DNA of 64,000 nt from Cypionkella sp. (GTDB lineage: Bacteria; Pseudomonadota; Alphaproteobacteria; Rhodobacterales; Rhodobacteraceae): assembly GCF_030652235.1 (NCBI RefSeq), contig NZ_JAUSBA010000024.1, positions 1-64,000 on the forward strand, given 5' to 3'. This document shows, one piece after another, positions 46,232-54,406 of this stretch. Within the stretch, counting starts at the first letter, position 1; every line of letters starts with the position of its first letter. Under the pieces are notes generated by a model. That model saw nothing but the letters and a program-made list of their open reading frames with translations. It ran no database searches and had not been told where the DNA came from. A program made the position numbers and the translations under genes.

Positions 46232-47191
46232 TCAAAGGAACACCGCAACGGCAAGAAACAGCGCAGGAATAAGCCCCGCATCGCGGTTGGATAAAAACAA
46301 TCGCCGACAATTCGCCGGATCGTCGATATTCAGCCTGCGCAGTTGCCACACCATATGCCAGCCAAAGCCCCAAACGCCCGCCAACGCCAAAATCAACGCC
46401 AGCACTTTGCTGGGGGGAATCGGGATGGTGATCACCGCGCCCGCCATCAAAATCACCGCCACGACCAAGAACCCGCGCAGCCAGACCCGCGAGCTATCGC
46501 CAAACAGCCGCGCCGTCGATTTCACCCCGATCAGCGCATCATCCTCGCGGTCCTGATGCGCATAAATCGTGTCATAAAACAGCGTCCAAGCGATCCCCGC
46601 GCCATACAGCAACACCGCAGGCAACTGCACTTCGCCCGCATGGGCCGCGTAAAGCAGCACCGCGCCCCAGTTGAACGCCAACCCCAGAAACGCCTGCGGC
46701 CACCACGTGAACCGCTTGGCAAACGGATAAATCAGCACCAGCGCCAGTGACGCCACGCCCAACCCAATCGCCAACCAGTTGTAGCTGAATAGGATAACCG
46801 CAGCCAAAGCCGCCTGCACCGCCATCCACACCAGCGCGCCCTTCACCGTCACCGCCCCCGACGGCAAAGGTCTGCTGCGCGTCCGCGCCACGCTCGCGTC
46901 AATTTCACGGTCGGCAATGTCGTTCCAAGTACACCCCGCCCCGCGCATCAGAAACGCGCCCAGCGCACAAGACACCGCCAGCCACAGATCCCACAGCTGA
47001 AAGCCATCCGAAAGCCCCGCCAGCGCAATCCCCCACCAGCACGGGATCAGCAAAAGCCATGTCCCAATCGGGCGATCTGCACGGCTCAATCGCAGATAGG
47101 GCCGCGCCACCTGCGGCGCAAAGCGATCCACCCAGTTGTCTTTCGACGCATCCGCGACGCTCGCCTCTGGCATTTCCGCAAACTCAGACAT
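46232..47191 (-). CDS. ubiA: 4-hydroxybenzoate polyprenyltransferase
   Basis: The 319-residue membrane prenyltransferase attaches the isoprenoid tail to 4-hydroxybenzoate in ubiquinone synthesis. Seen: multiple helices, the first Asp-rich motif in GCTWNDIADREIDASVARTR, and the second in TLFYDTIYAHQDREDD. The ATG at 47191 lies only 12 nt from the divergent rsmE start, so control elements must overlap the coding regions. Confidence 0.93.
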   Translation of the reverse strand: MSEFAEMPEASVADASKDNWVDRFAPQVARPYLRLSRADRPIGTWLLLIPCWWGIALAGLSDGFQLWDLWLAVSCALGAFLMRGAGCTWNDIADREIDASVARTRSRPLPSGAVTVKGALVWMAVQAALAAVILFSYNWLAIGLGVASLALVLIYPFAKRFTWWPQAFLGLAFNWGAVLLYAAHAGEVQLPAVLLYGAGIAWTLFYDTIYAHQDREDDALIGVKSTARLFGDSSRVWLRGFLVVAVILMAGAVITIPIPPSKVLALILALAGVWGFGWHMVWQLRRLNIDDPANCRRLFLSNRDAGLIPALFLAVAVFL

Positions 47192-47203
47192 AGATTCCCC
47201 GGC

Positions 47204-47929
47204 ATGACAGATGCAAAAATCCGCCTCTATGTAGATCAGGCTTTGGCACAGGGGCAAGCCGTGGCCGTCGATGCCGATCAGGCCCACTACCTGTTCAACG
47301 TCATGCGCCTTGCGCGTGGCGCTGCCGTCTCGCTGTTCAATGGCTGCAATGGCGAATGGCGCGCCGAAGTGGCCGAGGCTGGCAAGCGCGGTGGCATCCT
47401 GATTTGCACGGAACAAACCGCCCCCCTGCGCCTGCCGCCCGACCTTTGGCTTGCCTTCGCACCGATCAAAAAAGCCCGCACCGATTTCATCGTCGAAAAA
47501 GCCACCGAACTGGGTGCTGCCCGCATCATCCCGGTGCAAACCCGCCACACCAATGCCGAACGCATCCGGCAAGACCGCCTGCAAGCCCACGCGCTTGAGG
47601 CCGCCGAGCAATGCGGTGCCACATCAGTCCCCGAAGTCAGCGACCTGACCTCCCTCGACAAATTCCTCACCACCTTCCCCACCGACCGCAAACTGCTGTG
47701 GTGTGACGAGGCGATGGTCGGCCAAGCCCCCGCCCTAAGTGGCTCCCGTGGCGAAAAATGGGCCATCCTTATAGGCCCCGAAGGCGGCTTTTCGGCAGAC
47801 GAACAGCAGCGCCTGCGTGCCCTGCCGCAAATCCATCCCACTGCCCTCGGCCCTCGCATCCTGCGCGCCGACACCGCCGCCGTCGCCGCCCTGACCCTGT
47901 GGCAAGCTGCCCTGGGCGATTGGGCATGA
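47204..47929 (+). CDS. rsmE: 16S rRNA (uracil-1498-N3)-methyltransferase
   Basis: RsmE methylates U1498 of 16S rRNA using SAM. The 241-residue SPOUT enzyme shows the N-terminal PUA-like part (HYLFNVMRLARGAAVSLFNG), then KARTDFIVEKATELGA and the knotted SAM site WAILIGPEGGFSADEQ, ending LGPRILRADTAAVAAL. Its stop overlaps the next start by 4 nt. Confidence 0.93.
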   Translation: MTDAKIRLYVDQALAQGQAVAVDADQAHYLFNVMRLARGAAVSLFNGCNGEWRAEVAEAGKRGGILICTEQTAPLRLPPDLWLAFAPIKKARTDFIVEKATELGAARIIPVQTRHTNAERIRQDRLQAHALEAAEQCGATSVPEVSDLTSLDKFLTTFPTDRKLLWCDEAMVGQAPALSGSRGEKWAILIGPEGGFSADEQQRLRALPQIHPTALGPRILRADTAAVAALTLWQAALGDWA

Positions 47930-48471
47930 TCCGCCCCGAATTCCGCGCCCTGCTGCACCGCTTCTCCGAAGTGATCTGGGCCGCTGCCATCTTAGGCTTC
48001 GGCCTCTGGCTGATCCTATTAGGTGGCTACCTGCTCACCCCGTTAGGCACCGCCATCGGCGCATTTGGCGTGGCTTGGGGCCTTCTCGCGCTGCGCCGCC
48101 TGCGCTTTGCCCAAACCGTCGAGGCTCCCGGCATTGTCGAAGTCGATGAGGGCCAGATCGGTTATCTCGGCCCCCAAACCGGCGGCTATGTCTCAATTCC
48201 CGAACTGACCGAGCTGCGCCTGCTCAGCTTACGTGGTCGCCGAGTCTGGCGCTTGAAACAAGCCGATGGCCAAGCCCTGCTGATCCCGATCGATGCCACC
48301 GGTGCGGAGAAATTGTTCGACGCCTTCGCCAGCCTGCCCGGCATGAACACCCTTGCCCTTGTCGCCGCCCTTGATGCCAAACCCAGCACTGGCAGCACCA
48401 CGCTTTCCCTCGCCGCCGAGACAAAAACCATCTGGTATCGCCCCGGTCGCGGGGTGTTGCCCGGATCGTGA
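47926..48471 (+). CDS. membrane-anchored protein of unknown function
   Basis: The 181-residue protein has two adjacent N-terminal membrane helices (VIWAAAILGFGLWLILLGGY and PLGTAIGAFGVAWGLLAL) and then a small soluble domain (VEAPGIVEVDEGQIGYLG, ISIPELTELRLLSLRG-like strands, PIDATGAEKLFDAFASLPG) that resembles a PH-like fold. I do not recognise a named family. It is coupled to rsmE by an ATGA overlap. Confidence 0.75.
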   Translation: MIRPEFRALLHRFSEVIWAAAILGFGLWLILLGGYLLTPLGTAIGAFGVAWGLLALRRLRFAQTVEAPGIVEVDEGQIGYLGPQTGGYVSIPELTELRLLSLRGRRVWRLKQADGQALLIPIDATGAEKLFDAFASLPGMNTLALVAALDAKPSTGSTTLSLAAETKTIWYRPGRGVLPGS

Positions 48472-48566
48472 AGCAATTGTAACGCTGCGCAGCCTCTCTT
48501 GACTTAGGCACGGCTCCGCTCCACCTGTTGCATCCTGAAATTTCCAACGCGAAAGGGCCCTGCCCC

Positions 48567-49910
48567 ATGTCGATTCCCCAGTCCGGCGGCGGCCCCATCG
48601 AAGATTTTTCGCAGCTTGCAGAGATGATGGAGTCTGGCAGCAAACCAAAAGCCGATTGGCGCATTGGCACCGAGCACGAGAAATTCGGCTGGCTGACTGA
48701 CAGCCGCGCGCCGCTGCCCTATGCTGGCGACCGCTCGATTTCGGCTTTGTTCGCTGGCCTGCAAAGCTTTGGCTGGATGCCCGTGGCCGAGGCCGACAAC
48801 GTGATCGGCATGACCCGCGCGGGCGCGAACATCTCGCTGGAACCCGGTGGGCAGTTTGAACTCTCCGGCGCACCGCTGGAAAACCTGCACCAAGGTGCGG
48901 CGGAGCTGCAAAACCACCTCGATGAGGTCCGCGCCATCGCAGACCCCCTCGGCATCAAGTTCATGGGAATTGGTGCTGCCCCCGAATGGTCCGCGACGAC
49001 GATGCCCGTGATGCCAAAAGGCCGCTACCGCCTGATGACCGACTATATGGGCCGCGTCGGCACCCACGGCACCCAGATGATGTATCGCACCTGCACAGTG
49101 CAAGTGAACCTCGACTACGCGTCCGAGGCAGATATGGTGAAAAAGCTGCGCGTCGCCATTGCCTTGCAGCCCGTCGCCACCGCGCTGTTCGCCTCTAGCC
49201 CATTCTTCGATGGCAAGCCCAACGGCCATAAATCATGGCGCAGCCGCATCTGGCGCGGCTTGGACAACGCCCGCACCGGCATGCTGCCCTTCGCCTTCGA
49301 TCAAGGTTTCGGCTTCCAGCAATATGTAGACTGGGTCTTGGATGCGCCGATGTATTTCGTCTACCGTGACGGCAAATATATCAACGCCTTGGGCCAGAGC
49401 TTCCGCGCCTTCCTGAAAGGCGAACTCCCAGCCCTGCCCGGTGAAAAACCAACGCTGTCCGATTGGGCCGACCATATGACAACGGTTTTCCCCGAAGCCC
49501 GTGTCAAGAAATACATCGAAATGCGCGGGGCCGATTGCGGCGATCAAGCCCATATTGACGCGCTGCCCGCCTTCTGGGTCGGCCTGATGTATGACGACGC
49601 TGCATTGGACGCCGCATGGGATTTGGTCAAAGGTTTTGATACCGAGACCCGCGAAACCCTGCGCGTCAACGCCTCTGTCAGCGCCCTGCAAGCCGAAGCC
49701 AATGGCATCAAACTGCTAGACCTCGCCCGCGCTGCTGTCGGCCTGTCGCACGCAGGCCTCGCTGCCCGTGGCCTTGATGAGCAGCGCTACCTCGCCCCGC
49801 TGGTGCAAAACCTCGCCACCGAGAAGACCCAAGCCGACCGCTGGCTGGATCTGTACAACGGCGCCTGGGGCAAAGCCCTGACACCAATCTATGAGGCGTC
49901 GAGCCTTTAA
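48567..49910 (+). CDS. gshA: glutamate-cysteine ligase, class II (plant/alphaproteobacterial type)
   Basis: GshA joins glutamate and cysteine, the first step of glutathione synthesis. The 447-residue enzyme shows ADWRIGTEHEKFGWL, NISLEPGGQFELSGAPLENL, YMGRVGTHGTQMMYRTCTVQ (followed by VNLDY) and YVDWVLDAPMYFVYRDGKY. The ATG at 48567 is chosen by the family N-terminus; an in-frame ATG at 48528 is possible. A hairpin and a dispersed intergenic motif follow in the convergent gap to plsY. Confidence 0.92.
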   Translation: MSIPQSGGGPIEDFSQLAEMMESGSKPKADWRIGTEHEKFGWLTDSRAPLPYAGDRSISALFAGLQSFGWMPVAEADNVIGMTRAGANISLEPGGQFELSGAPLENLHQGAAELQNHLDEVRAIADPLGIKFMGIGAAPEWSATTMPVMPKGRYRLMTDYMGRVGTHGTQMMYRTCTVQVNLDYASEADMVKKLRVAIALQPVATALFASSPFFDGKPNGHKSWRSRIWRGLDNARTGMLPFAFDQGFGFQQYVDWVLDAPMYFVYRDGKYINALGQSFRAFLKGELPALPGEKPTLSDWADHMTTVFPEARVKKYIEMRGADCGDQAHIDALPAFWVGLMYDDAALDAAWDLVKGFDTETRETLRVNASVSALQAEANGIKLLDLARAAVGLSHAGLAARGLDEQRYLAPLVQNLATEKTQADRWLDLYNGAWGKALTPIYEASSL

Positions 49911-49934
49911 CTTCCACACTGGCCAGAATGCCCG

Positions 49935-49990
49935 GCCGGAGGCTGCCTGCATTTATGCCGGATGCCTCCGGCTGGAGTATTTCAGAAAGA
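49935..49990 (+). repeat. inverted repeat plus dispersed GATGCCTCCGGC motif, copy A
   Basis: GCCGGAGGC (49935-49943) pairs with GCCTCCGGC (49964-49972). The right arm belongs to GATGCCTCCGGCTGGAGTAT, beginning at 49961 and followed by TTCAGAAAGAG. The same motif, slightly changed, occurs on the minus strand at 55261-55290. It lies after gshA in sense orientation and may act as transcript end. Confidence 0.55.
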
Positions 49991-49999
49991 GCAAATCCC

Positions 50000-50611
50000 T
50001 TAGGCCTTCTTCGCACCAATCTTCGGCTCGGTCCCAGCCTTCAGCCGCAGCAAATTTGGCCAGTGCTTGGCATAGATCAGCACGGTCAGGATAAACACCA
50101 GCACCAGCATGTGGCCCTGATCGAAGATGAACAGCCAAAACCCCGACAAAGCCGCCGCCACCAATGCCGCCAACGAAGATATCCGCCAAACAGCCGCTGC
50201 CGCCGCCCAAGTCGCACAGGCCGCCAGCCCCACTGGCCAGGCCAGCGCCAGCAGCGTGCCAAGGAATGTAGCCACCCCCTTGCCGCCCCTGAACCCCAGC
50301 CAGACCGGGAACAAATGCCCCAGAAACGCCGCGAGCCCCGCCAGTTGTGCTGCATCCTCGCCCACCGCATACCGCGCGATCAGCACCGCAACGCCACCCT
50401 TCGCGGCATCCAGCAGCAAGGTCGCCAGCGCCGCGCCTTTATTCCCCGTCCGCAGCACATTGGTCGCGCCAATATTCCCCGAGCCAATGCTGCGCAAATC
50501 GCCCAAACCCAGCGCCCTAGTGATCACCACGCCAAACGGCACTGACCCCAGCAGGTAAGCCAGCACGGCCACCAGCCCCAACAGCAAAGGCGCAGATGTA
50601 ATCTCTGGCAT
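50000..50611 (-). CDS. plsY: glycerol-3-phosphate acyltransferase PlsY
   Basis: PlsY acylates glycerol-3-phosphate from acyl-phosphate at the inner membrane. The 203-residue protein has about five helices and the three conserved motifs: GSVPFGVVITRALG, IGSGNIGATNVLRTGNKGAA and GHLFPVWLGFRGGKGVAT. It lies 3 nt after the pyrC-like gene, so they share a transcript. Confidence 0.93.
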   Translation of the reverse strand: MPEITSAPLLLGLVAVLAYLLGSVPFGVVITRALGLGDLRSIGSGNIGATNVLRTGNKGAALATLLLDAAKGGVAVLIARYAVGEDAAQLAGLAAFLGHLFPVWLGFRGGKGVATFLGTLLALAWPVGLAACATWAAAAAVWRISSLAALVAAALSGFWLFIFDQGHMLVLVFILTVLIYAKHWPNLLRLKAGTEPKIGAKKA

Positions 50612-50614
50612 GTC

Positions 50615-51886
50615 TTACCCCTGATAAACCGCTTGGCCCGCGACATAAGTTGCCAGCACCTTACCCTCCATCCGGCAGCCGTCAAACGGCGTGTTCTTGG
50701 ATTTCGAGTGCAATGTGAACCGGTCCAGCAGATATGGCGCATAGGGGTCGAACAACACCAGATCCGCAGGTGCGCCCACCGCCAGCCGCCCCTGCGGCAA
50801 CCCCAGCCGTTTCGCGGGGTTCAACGACAACGCCCGGAACAAAGTCGGCAAATCCAACTGCCCCGCATGATACAGCCGCAGCGCCGCAGGCAGCAGAGTC
50901 TCCAACCCCACCGCCCCGCTCGCCGCCTCCTCAAACGGCAATCGCTTGCTCTCCTCATCCGCAGGCGTATGGAACGAGCCGATCACGTCGATCAGCCCCT
51001 CGGCCACCGCCTGCACCAGCGCCATCCGGTCTTCTTCCGAGCGCAGCGGCGGGGTGAACTTGAAGAACGTGCGGTAGTCGCCGACATCAATCTCGTTCAA
51101 TGTCAGATGGTGGATAGACACCCCTGCCGTCACATCAAACCCATTGGCCTTGGCGCGCTCCAGCGCAGGCAAACTGCGCGCGGTGGTGATCTGATCGGCG
51201 TGATAGCGCACCCTGGTCATCTCAACGAGGCCCAGATCACGGTCGAGCCCAATCCGCTCCGCCATTGGTGAAACCCCCGGCAACCCGCGCAAACTGGCGA
51301 ATTTACCGCTGGTCGCAGCCGCCCCAACTGAAAGCCCCGGCTCTTGCGGATGCCCGATCACCAAAGCCCCCAAAGACCGCGCATAGGTATACGCCCGGCT
51401 TAACGCCTTGGTATCGGTCGAGACCTTGAACACATCGGTAAACGCCACCGCCCCGGCATCCAGCAGAAACCCGATCTCGGTCATCTCATGCCCCGCGCGC
51501 CCCTTGGTCAGCGCCGCCATATGCCTGATCCGCACCCGCGCCTCGCCCGCGCGCCGGGTCACAAACTCCAACACCTCCGGCGTGTCGATCGAGGGCGTGG
51601 TATCGGGCCGCACCACCATCGTGGTGATCCCCCCGGCTGACGCCGCCAACCCCGCCGAGCGGAACGATTCCTTATGCCGCTCGCCGGGTTCGCCAATCTT
51701 GACGCCGATATCGACGATGCCCGGAGCCAGACAATGCCCGCCGCAATCGACCTCCGTCGCCCCCGCAGGCGCATCGCCGTCGAGGGCCACAATCACACCG
51801 TTGTCGACGGTCAAAGAACCGATCTCATCGGTGCCGGACTCCGGGTTGATCAGACGGGCGTTGGTGAAGTGGAGGGTCATGGCCAT
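50615..51886 (-). CDS. pyrC: dihydroorotase-like protein, probably catalytically inactive (PyrC')
   Basis: The 423-residue amidohydrolase aligns overall with class I dihydroorotases (IVDIGVKIGEPGERHKESF, TTMVVRPDTTPSIDTP, SIHHLTLNE, GLPQGRLAVGAPADLVLFDP). The metal ligands are largely gone: the Asp-x-His-x-His motif reads DIGVKIGEPG, and the Asp of the usual TDHAP reads GSFHTP. Such inactive PyrC' subunits are known to assemble with PyrB in aspartate carbamoyltransferase complexes, and pyrB lies upstream in the same direction. An active dihydroorotase should be encoded elsewhere. An ATG 6 nt further in (51880) is also possible. Confidence 0.85.
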   Translation of the reverse strand: MAMTLHFTNARLINPESGTDEIGSLTVDNGVIVALDGDAPAGATEVDCGGHCLAPGIVDIGVKIGEPGERHKESFRSAGLAASAGGITTMVVRPDTTPSIDTPEVLEFVTRRAGEARVRIRHMAALTKGRAGHEMTEIGFLLDAGAVAFTDVFKVSTDTKALSRAYTYARSLGALVIGHPQEPGLSVGAAATSGKFASLRGLPGVSPMAERIGLDRDLGLVEMTRVRYHADQITTARSLPALERAKANGFDVTAGVSIHHLTLNEIDVGDYRTFFKFTPPLRSEEDRMALVQAVAEGLIDVIGSFHTPADEESKRLPFEEAASGAVGLETLLPAALRLYHAGQLDLPTLFRALSLNPAKRLGLPQGRLAVGAPADLVLFDPYAPYLLDRFTLHSKSKNTPFDGCRMEGKVLATYVAGQAVYQG

Positions 51887-52338
51887 TGTTTTGCACGCCT
51901 AGAAATTGTCGGAAATGGAAGTGCAGGACCAGTTGTGATGCGCGTCTTGCAGTTATCGCATTGATAATGGGCGTCGCCTCCAGCCTTGGCGGCGTGGTGA
52001 CGCAATCTGATCAGCGAGTTTTGAGTTACGAAGCATAGATTACAGTATGGTTCACCCGCGTGTTCTCCATCTGCACCAATTTCGTAGAGAAGGCCGTTTT
52101 CGTCCTGAAGTTTCGCCCTCAAAACCTGTGCAGAACGCAATTCCGACACTTCATTTCGAAGCTCTAACTCTCGCTCTGGGGCTTCGATGAGCGCCTGTTT
52201 TGCATCAAGTAGCCTATCAACAATATCTGAAATTCTCAGCTTAAACTCAGCGACAACTATCTTATCATCAATGCTTCTAAGCTCTTTTGTTATGTCCAGC
52301 GTCTGCTTGATAGCGGAAAGACCCATCATCAAATCCAT
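51877..52338 (-). CDS. helical/zinc-ribbon accessory protein, unknown function
   Basis: The 153-residue protein has a helical N-terminal two-thirds (LDITKELRSIDDKIVVAEFK; then LLDAKQALIEAPERELELRN) and a C-terminal zinc-ribbon with CNLC and CDNC pairs. It resembles a loose set of small accessory proteins that pair an alpha-helical region with a treble-clef or ribbon end; no function is known to me. The gene is clearly less GC-rich than its neighbours and sits between pyrB and pyrC', overlapping the pyrC' start by 10 nt. GGGGAG lies 6 nt before its ATG. Composition and position suggest a later insertion. Confidence 0.75.
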   Translation of the reverse strand: MDLMMGLSAIKQTLDITKELRSIDDKIVVAEFKLRISDIVDRLLDAKQALIEAPERELELRNEVSELRSAQVLRAKLQDENGLLYEIGADGEHAGEPYCNLCFVTQNSLIRLRHHAAKAGGDAHYQCDNCKTRITTGPALPFPTISRRAKQWP

Positions 52339-52387
52339 CAGACACTCCCCAATAATGTTAGCTGTGGCCTGTCGGTTTGCATCAACT

Positions 52388-52503
52388 CACCCCGCCATCC
52401 AAACAAACGCCACGGTAAATACCGCCAGAAACACCAGCACCCCGGTCGCCACCATCCCGCTCATCCGGGCGTCTGACCATTTCCGCTTCGGCTTCTCGCT
52501 CAT
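52388..52503 (-). pseudogene. micro-gene for a single-helix membrane peptide, frameshifted as given
   Basis: The ATG at 52503 overlaps the pyrB stop by 4 nt (ATGA) and opens [21 protein letters not shown], a positively charged lead. One extra base in the CCC run at 52441-52443 would continue it as a hydrophobic helix VLVFLAVFTVAFVWMAG and a TGA at 52390-52388, giving a 38-residue protein. As given the frame shifts there. It is either a recent loss or a one-base sequence error. Confidence 0.45.
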
Positions 52504-53468
52504 ACCATCACCCCCACAGCCGCCCGCCCACGTTCGGCCCGCAAATTGCGCGCCAGCAAATCCATACAGGCCATCCGCACTGCGACGCCCATCTCGACCT
52601 GATCCTGAATAACGCTGCGGTTGATGTCGTCGGCCAACTCGCCGTCAATCTCGACGCCGCGGTTCATCGGCCCCGGATGCATCACAATCGCATCCGGCTT
52701 GGCAAACGACAGCTTCTCGGCGTCCAGCCCGTAGCGATGGTAATATTCCCGCTCCGAGGGAATAAACCCGCCGTCCATGCGTTCTTTCTGCAAGCGCAGC
52801 ATCATCACCACATCGGCGCCCTCAAGCCCCTTGCGCATGTCGTCGTACAACTCACATCCGAAATGCTCGACCCCCGCAGGCATCAGAGTTGGCGGAGCAA
52901 TCAACCGCAGCCGGTTCTCCATCTTGCCCAGCAAAATCAAATTGCTACGCGCCACGCGGGAATGCGCAATATCGCCGCAAATCGCAATCGTCAGCCTTTG
53001 TATCCGCCCCTTCGCCCGCCGGATCGTCAGCGCATCCAACAAAGCCTGCGTCGGATGCTCATGCCGCCCATCGCCCGCATTCAGCACCGCGCAATTCACT
53101 TTCGAGGCCAGCAAATTCACCGCCCCAGACGCGCCATGCCGCACCACCAGCAAATCCGGGTGCATCGCATTCAGCGTCATCGCGGTATCAATCAGCGTCT
53201 CGCCCTTCTTCACGGAAGACGAGCCGACCGACATATTCATCACATCCGCGCCCAGCCGTTTGCCCGCCAGCTCAAAACTGGCCTGCGTCCGGGTCGAATT
53301 CTCAAAGAACATGTTGATCTGCGTCAGCCCCGCCAAAGCATCCGACGATTTCACCGTGCGGCGGTTCAGATCGACATAGCGATCCGCCAAATCCAAGATC
53401 GTGGTGATTTCCAAGGGCGAAAGTTGCTCGATCCCAAGCAGGTGGCGGGCGCGAAAGCTCATCGGCAT
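52500..53468 (-). CDS. pyrB: aspartate carbamoyltransferase catalytic subunit
   Basis: PyrB makes carbamoyl aspartate in pyrimidine synthesis. The 322-residue protein has the carbamoyl-phosphate loop [34 protein letters not shown] and [13 protein letters not shown]. No regulatory PyrI gene is near, whereas a pyrC-like gene is, pointing to a PyrB-PyrC' type complex. Downstream genes run in the same direction to plsY. Confidence 0.95.
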   Translation of the reverse strand: MPMSFRARHLLGIEQLSPLEITTILDLADRYVDLNRRTVKSSDALAGLTQINMFFENSTRTQASFELAGKRLGADVMNMSVGSSSVKKGETLIDTAMTLNAMHPDLLVVRHGASGAVNLLASKVNCAVLNAGDGRHEHPTQALLDALTIRRAKGRIQRLTIAICGDIAHSRVARSNLILLGKMENRLRLIAPPTLMPAGVEHFGCELYDDMRKGLEGADVVMMLRLQKERMDGGFIPSEREYYHRYGLDAEKLSFAKPDAIVMHPGPMNRGVEIDGELADDINRSVIQDQVEMGVAVRMACMDLLARNLRAERGRAAVGVMV

Positions 53469-53520
53469 CTCCAGAGCATGTTTAAGGGCTTATGCCAAAG
53501 CTGGCCCCCCGCGGCAACGC

Positions 53521-54330
53521 TCAATCGGGCAGGATCGGCGCGGATTTTGGCGTGCAAAGCGGCGTGTCATAAACATAGGCCGGGGCGTGCACGAAGCTGC
53601 GCGCGCTAAATGACCAGCGATACAGCTGTGTGCCGTGTTCAGATCGCGCCAGCAGCAAGACATCTGACGGCCCGCGCGCATTTTTCGCCAAGGTCAACGC
53701 CATCAGATCGGCCCGAGATTGCGGCGGATGCAGATCATCACCCAACATCAGGCAACGCTCAGGGCCTAGCCGCATCGCGCTTTCCAAGATCAAACCCGGA
53801 TAACGCAAGCCACCATCCAACGACAGCAAGGCCATCACAACAGCGGCAGCAGGCACAACAAATCGCCACAGCCCTCGCGCGGCAACACCGATGGCAAGGC
53901 CCACCGCCATCGCCATACCAGAAAATGCAAGATGAACGCCCAAGCCGCCGCGCACGCCCTGCAATCCAACCGCCGCGCTCCAGAACACCGCACAGCCAAG
54001 CCACCCCGCGAAAATCAGCCACAAAGCCGCGTCCACAACGGCAAGTGCTGCGCGTTCCTCCGGATGCGTGGCAATGCGCGCGCCAGTATTATACTTGGCC
54101 AAATTGGCCAAAACCCGCAGCAAAATCCCCAAGCCGCCAATCGCCACTGCCCAGAACAGCGCAGCACGCACAACATCATAGCCCCAGTCAGGATCATAAG
54201 GCGTGGGCGACAGCAAAGCCATGAACGCCAAAGCCAACACGATCAAAGCCGCAATGCGCAAGCCCCAACGCGCAGGCGGCAAGACACCCAGCAAGAATAT
54301 CAAAACGGCATAAATGATCGCGCTGAACAT
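53521..54330 (-). CDS. polytopic membrane protein of unknown function
   Basis: The 269-residue protein has about six hydrophobic helices in its first 170 residues (such as IIYAVLIFLLGVLPPARWGL and AALFWAVAIGGLGILLRVLA) and then a soluble C-terminal part of about 90 residues (PERCLMLGDDLHPPQSRADL). I do not recognise a family. It precedes pyrB by 52 nt on the same strand and is divergent from the uracil-DNA glycosylase gene. Confidence 0.7.
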   Translation of the reverse strand: MFSAIIYAVLIFLLGVLPPARWGLRIAALIVLALAFMALLSPTPYDPDWGYDVVRAALFWAVAIGGLGILLRVLANLAKYNTGARIATHPEERAALAVVDAALWLIFAGWLGCAVFWSAAVGLQGVRGGLGVHLAFSGMAMAVGLAIGVAARGLWRFVVPAAAVVMALLSLDGGLRYPGLILESAMRLGPERCLMLGDDLHPPQSRADLMALTLAKNARGPSDVLLLARSEHGTQLYRWSFSARSFVHAPAYVYDTPLCTPKSAPILPD

Positions 54331-54406
54331 GTAGCATAGCTACCCACCAGACCGACGCAACGCAACCGCACTTGCCCCCCCCCGCCAACCCCAATACCCT
54401 GCAACC

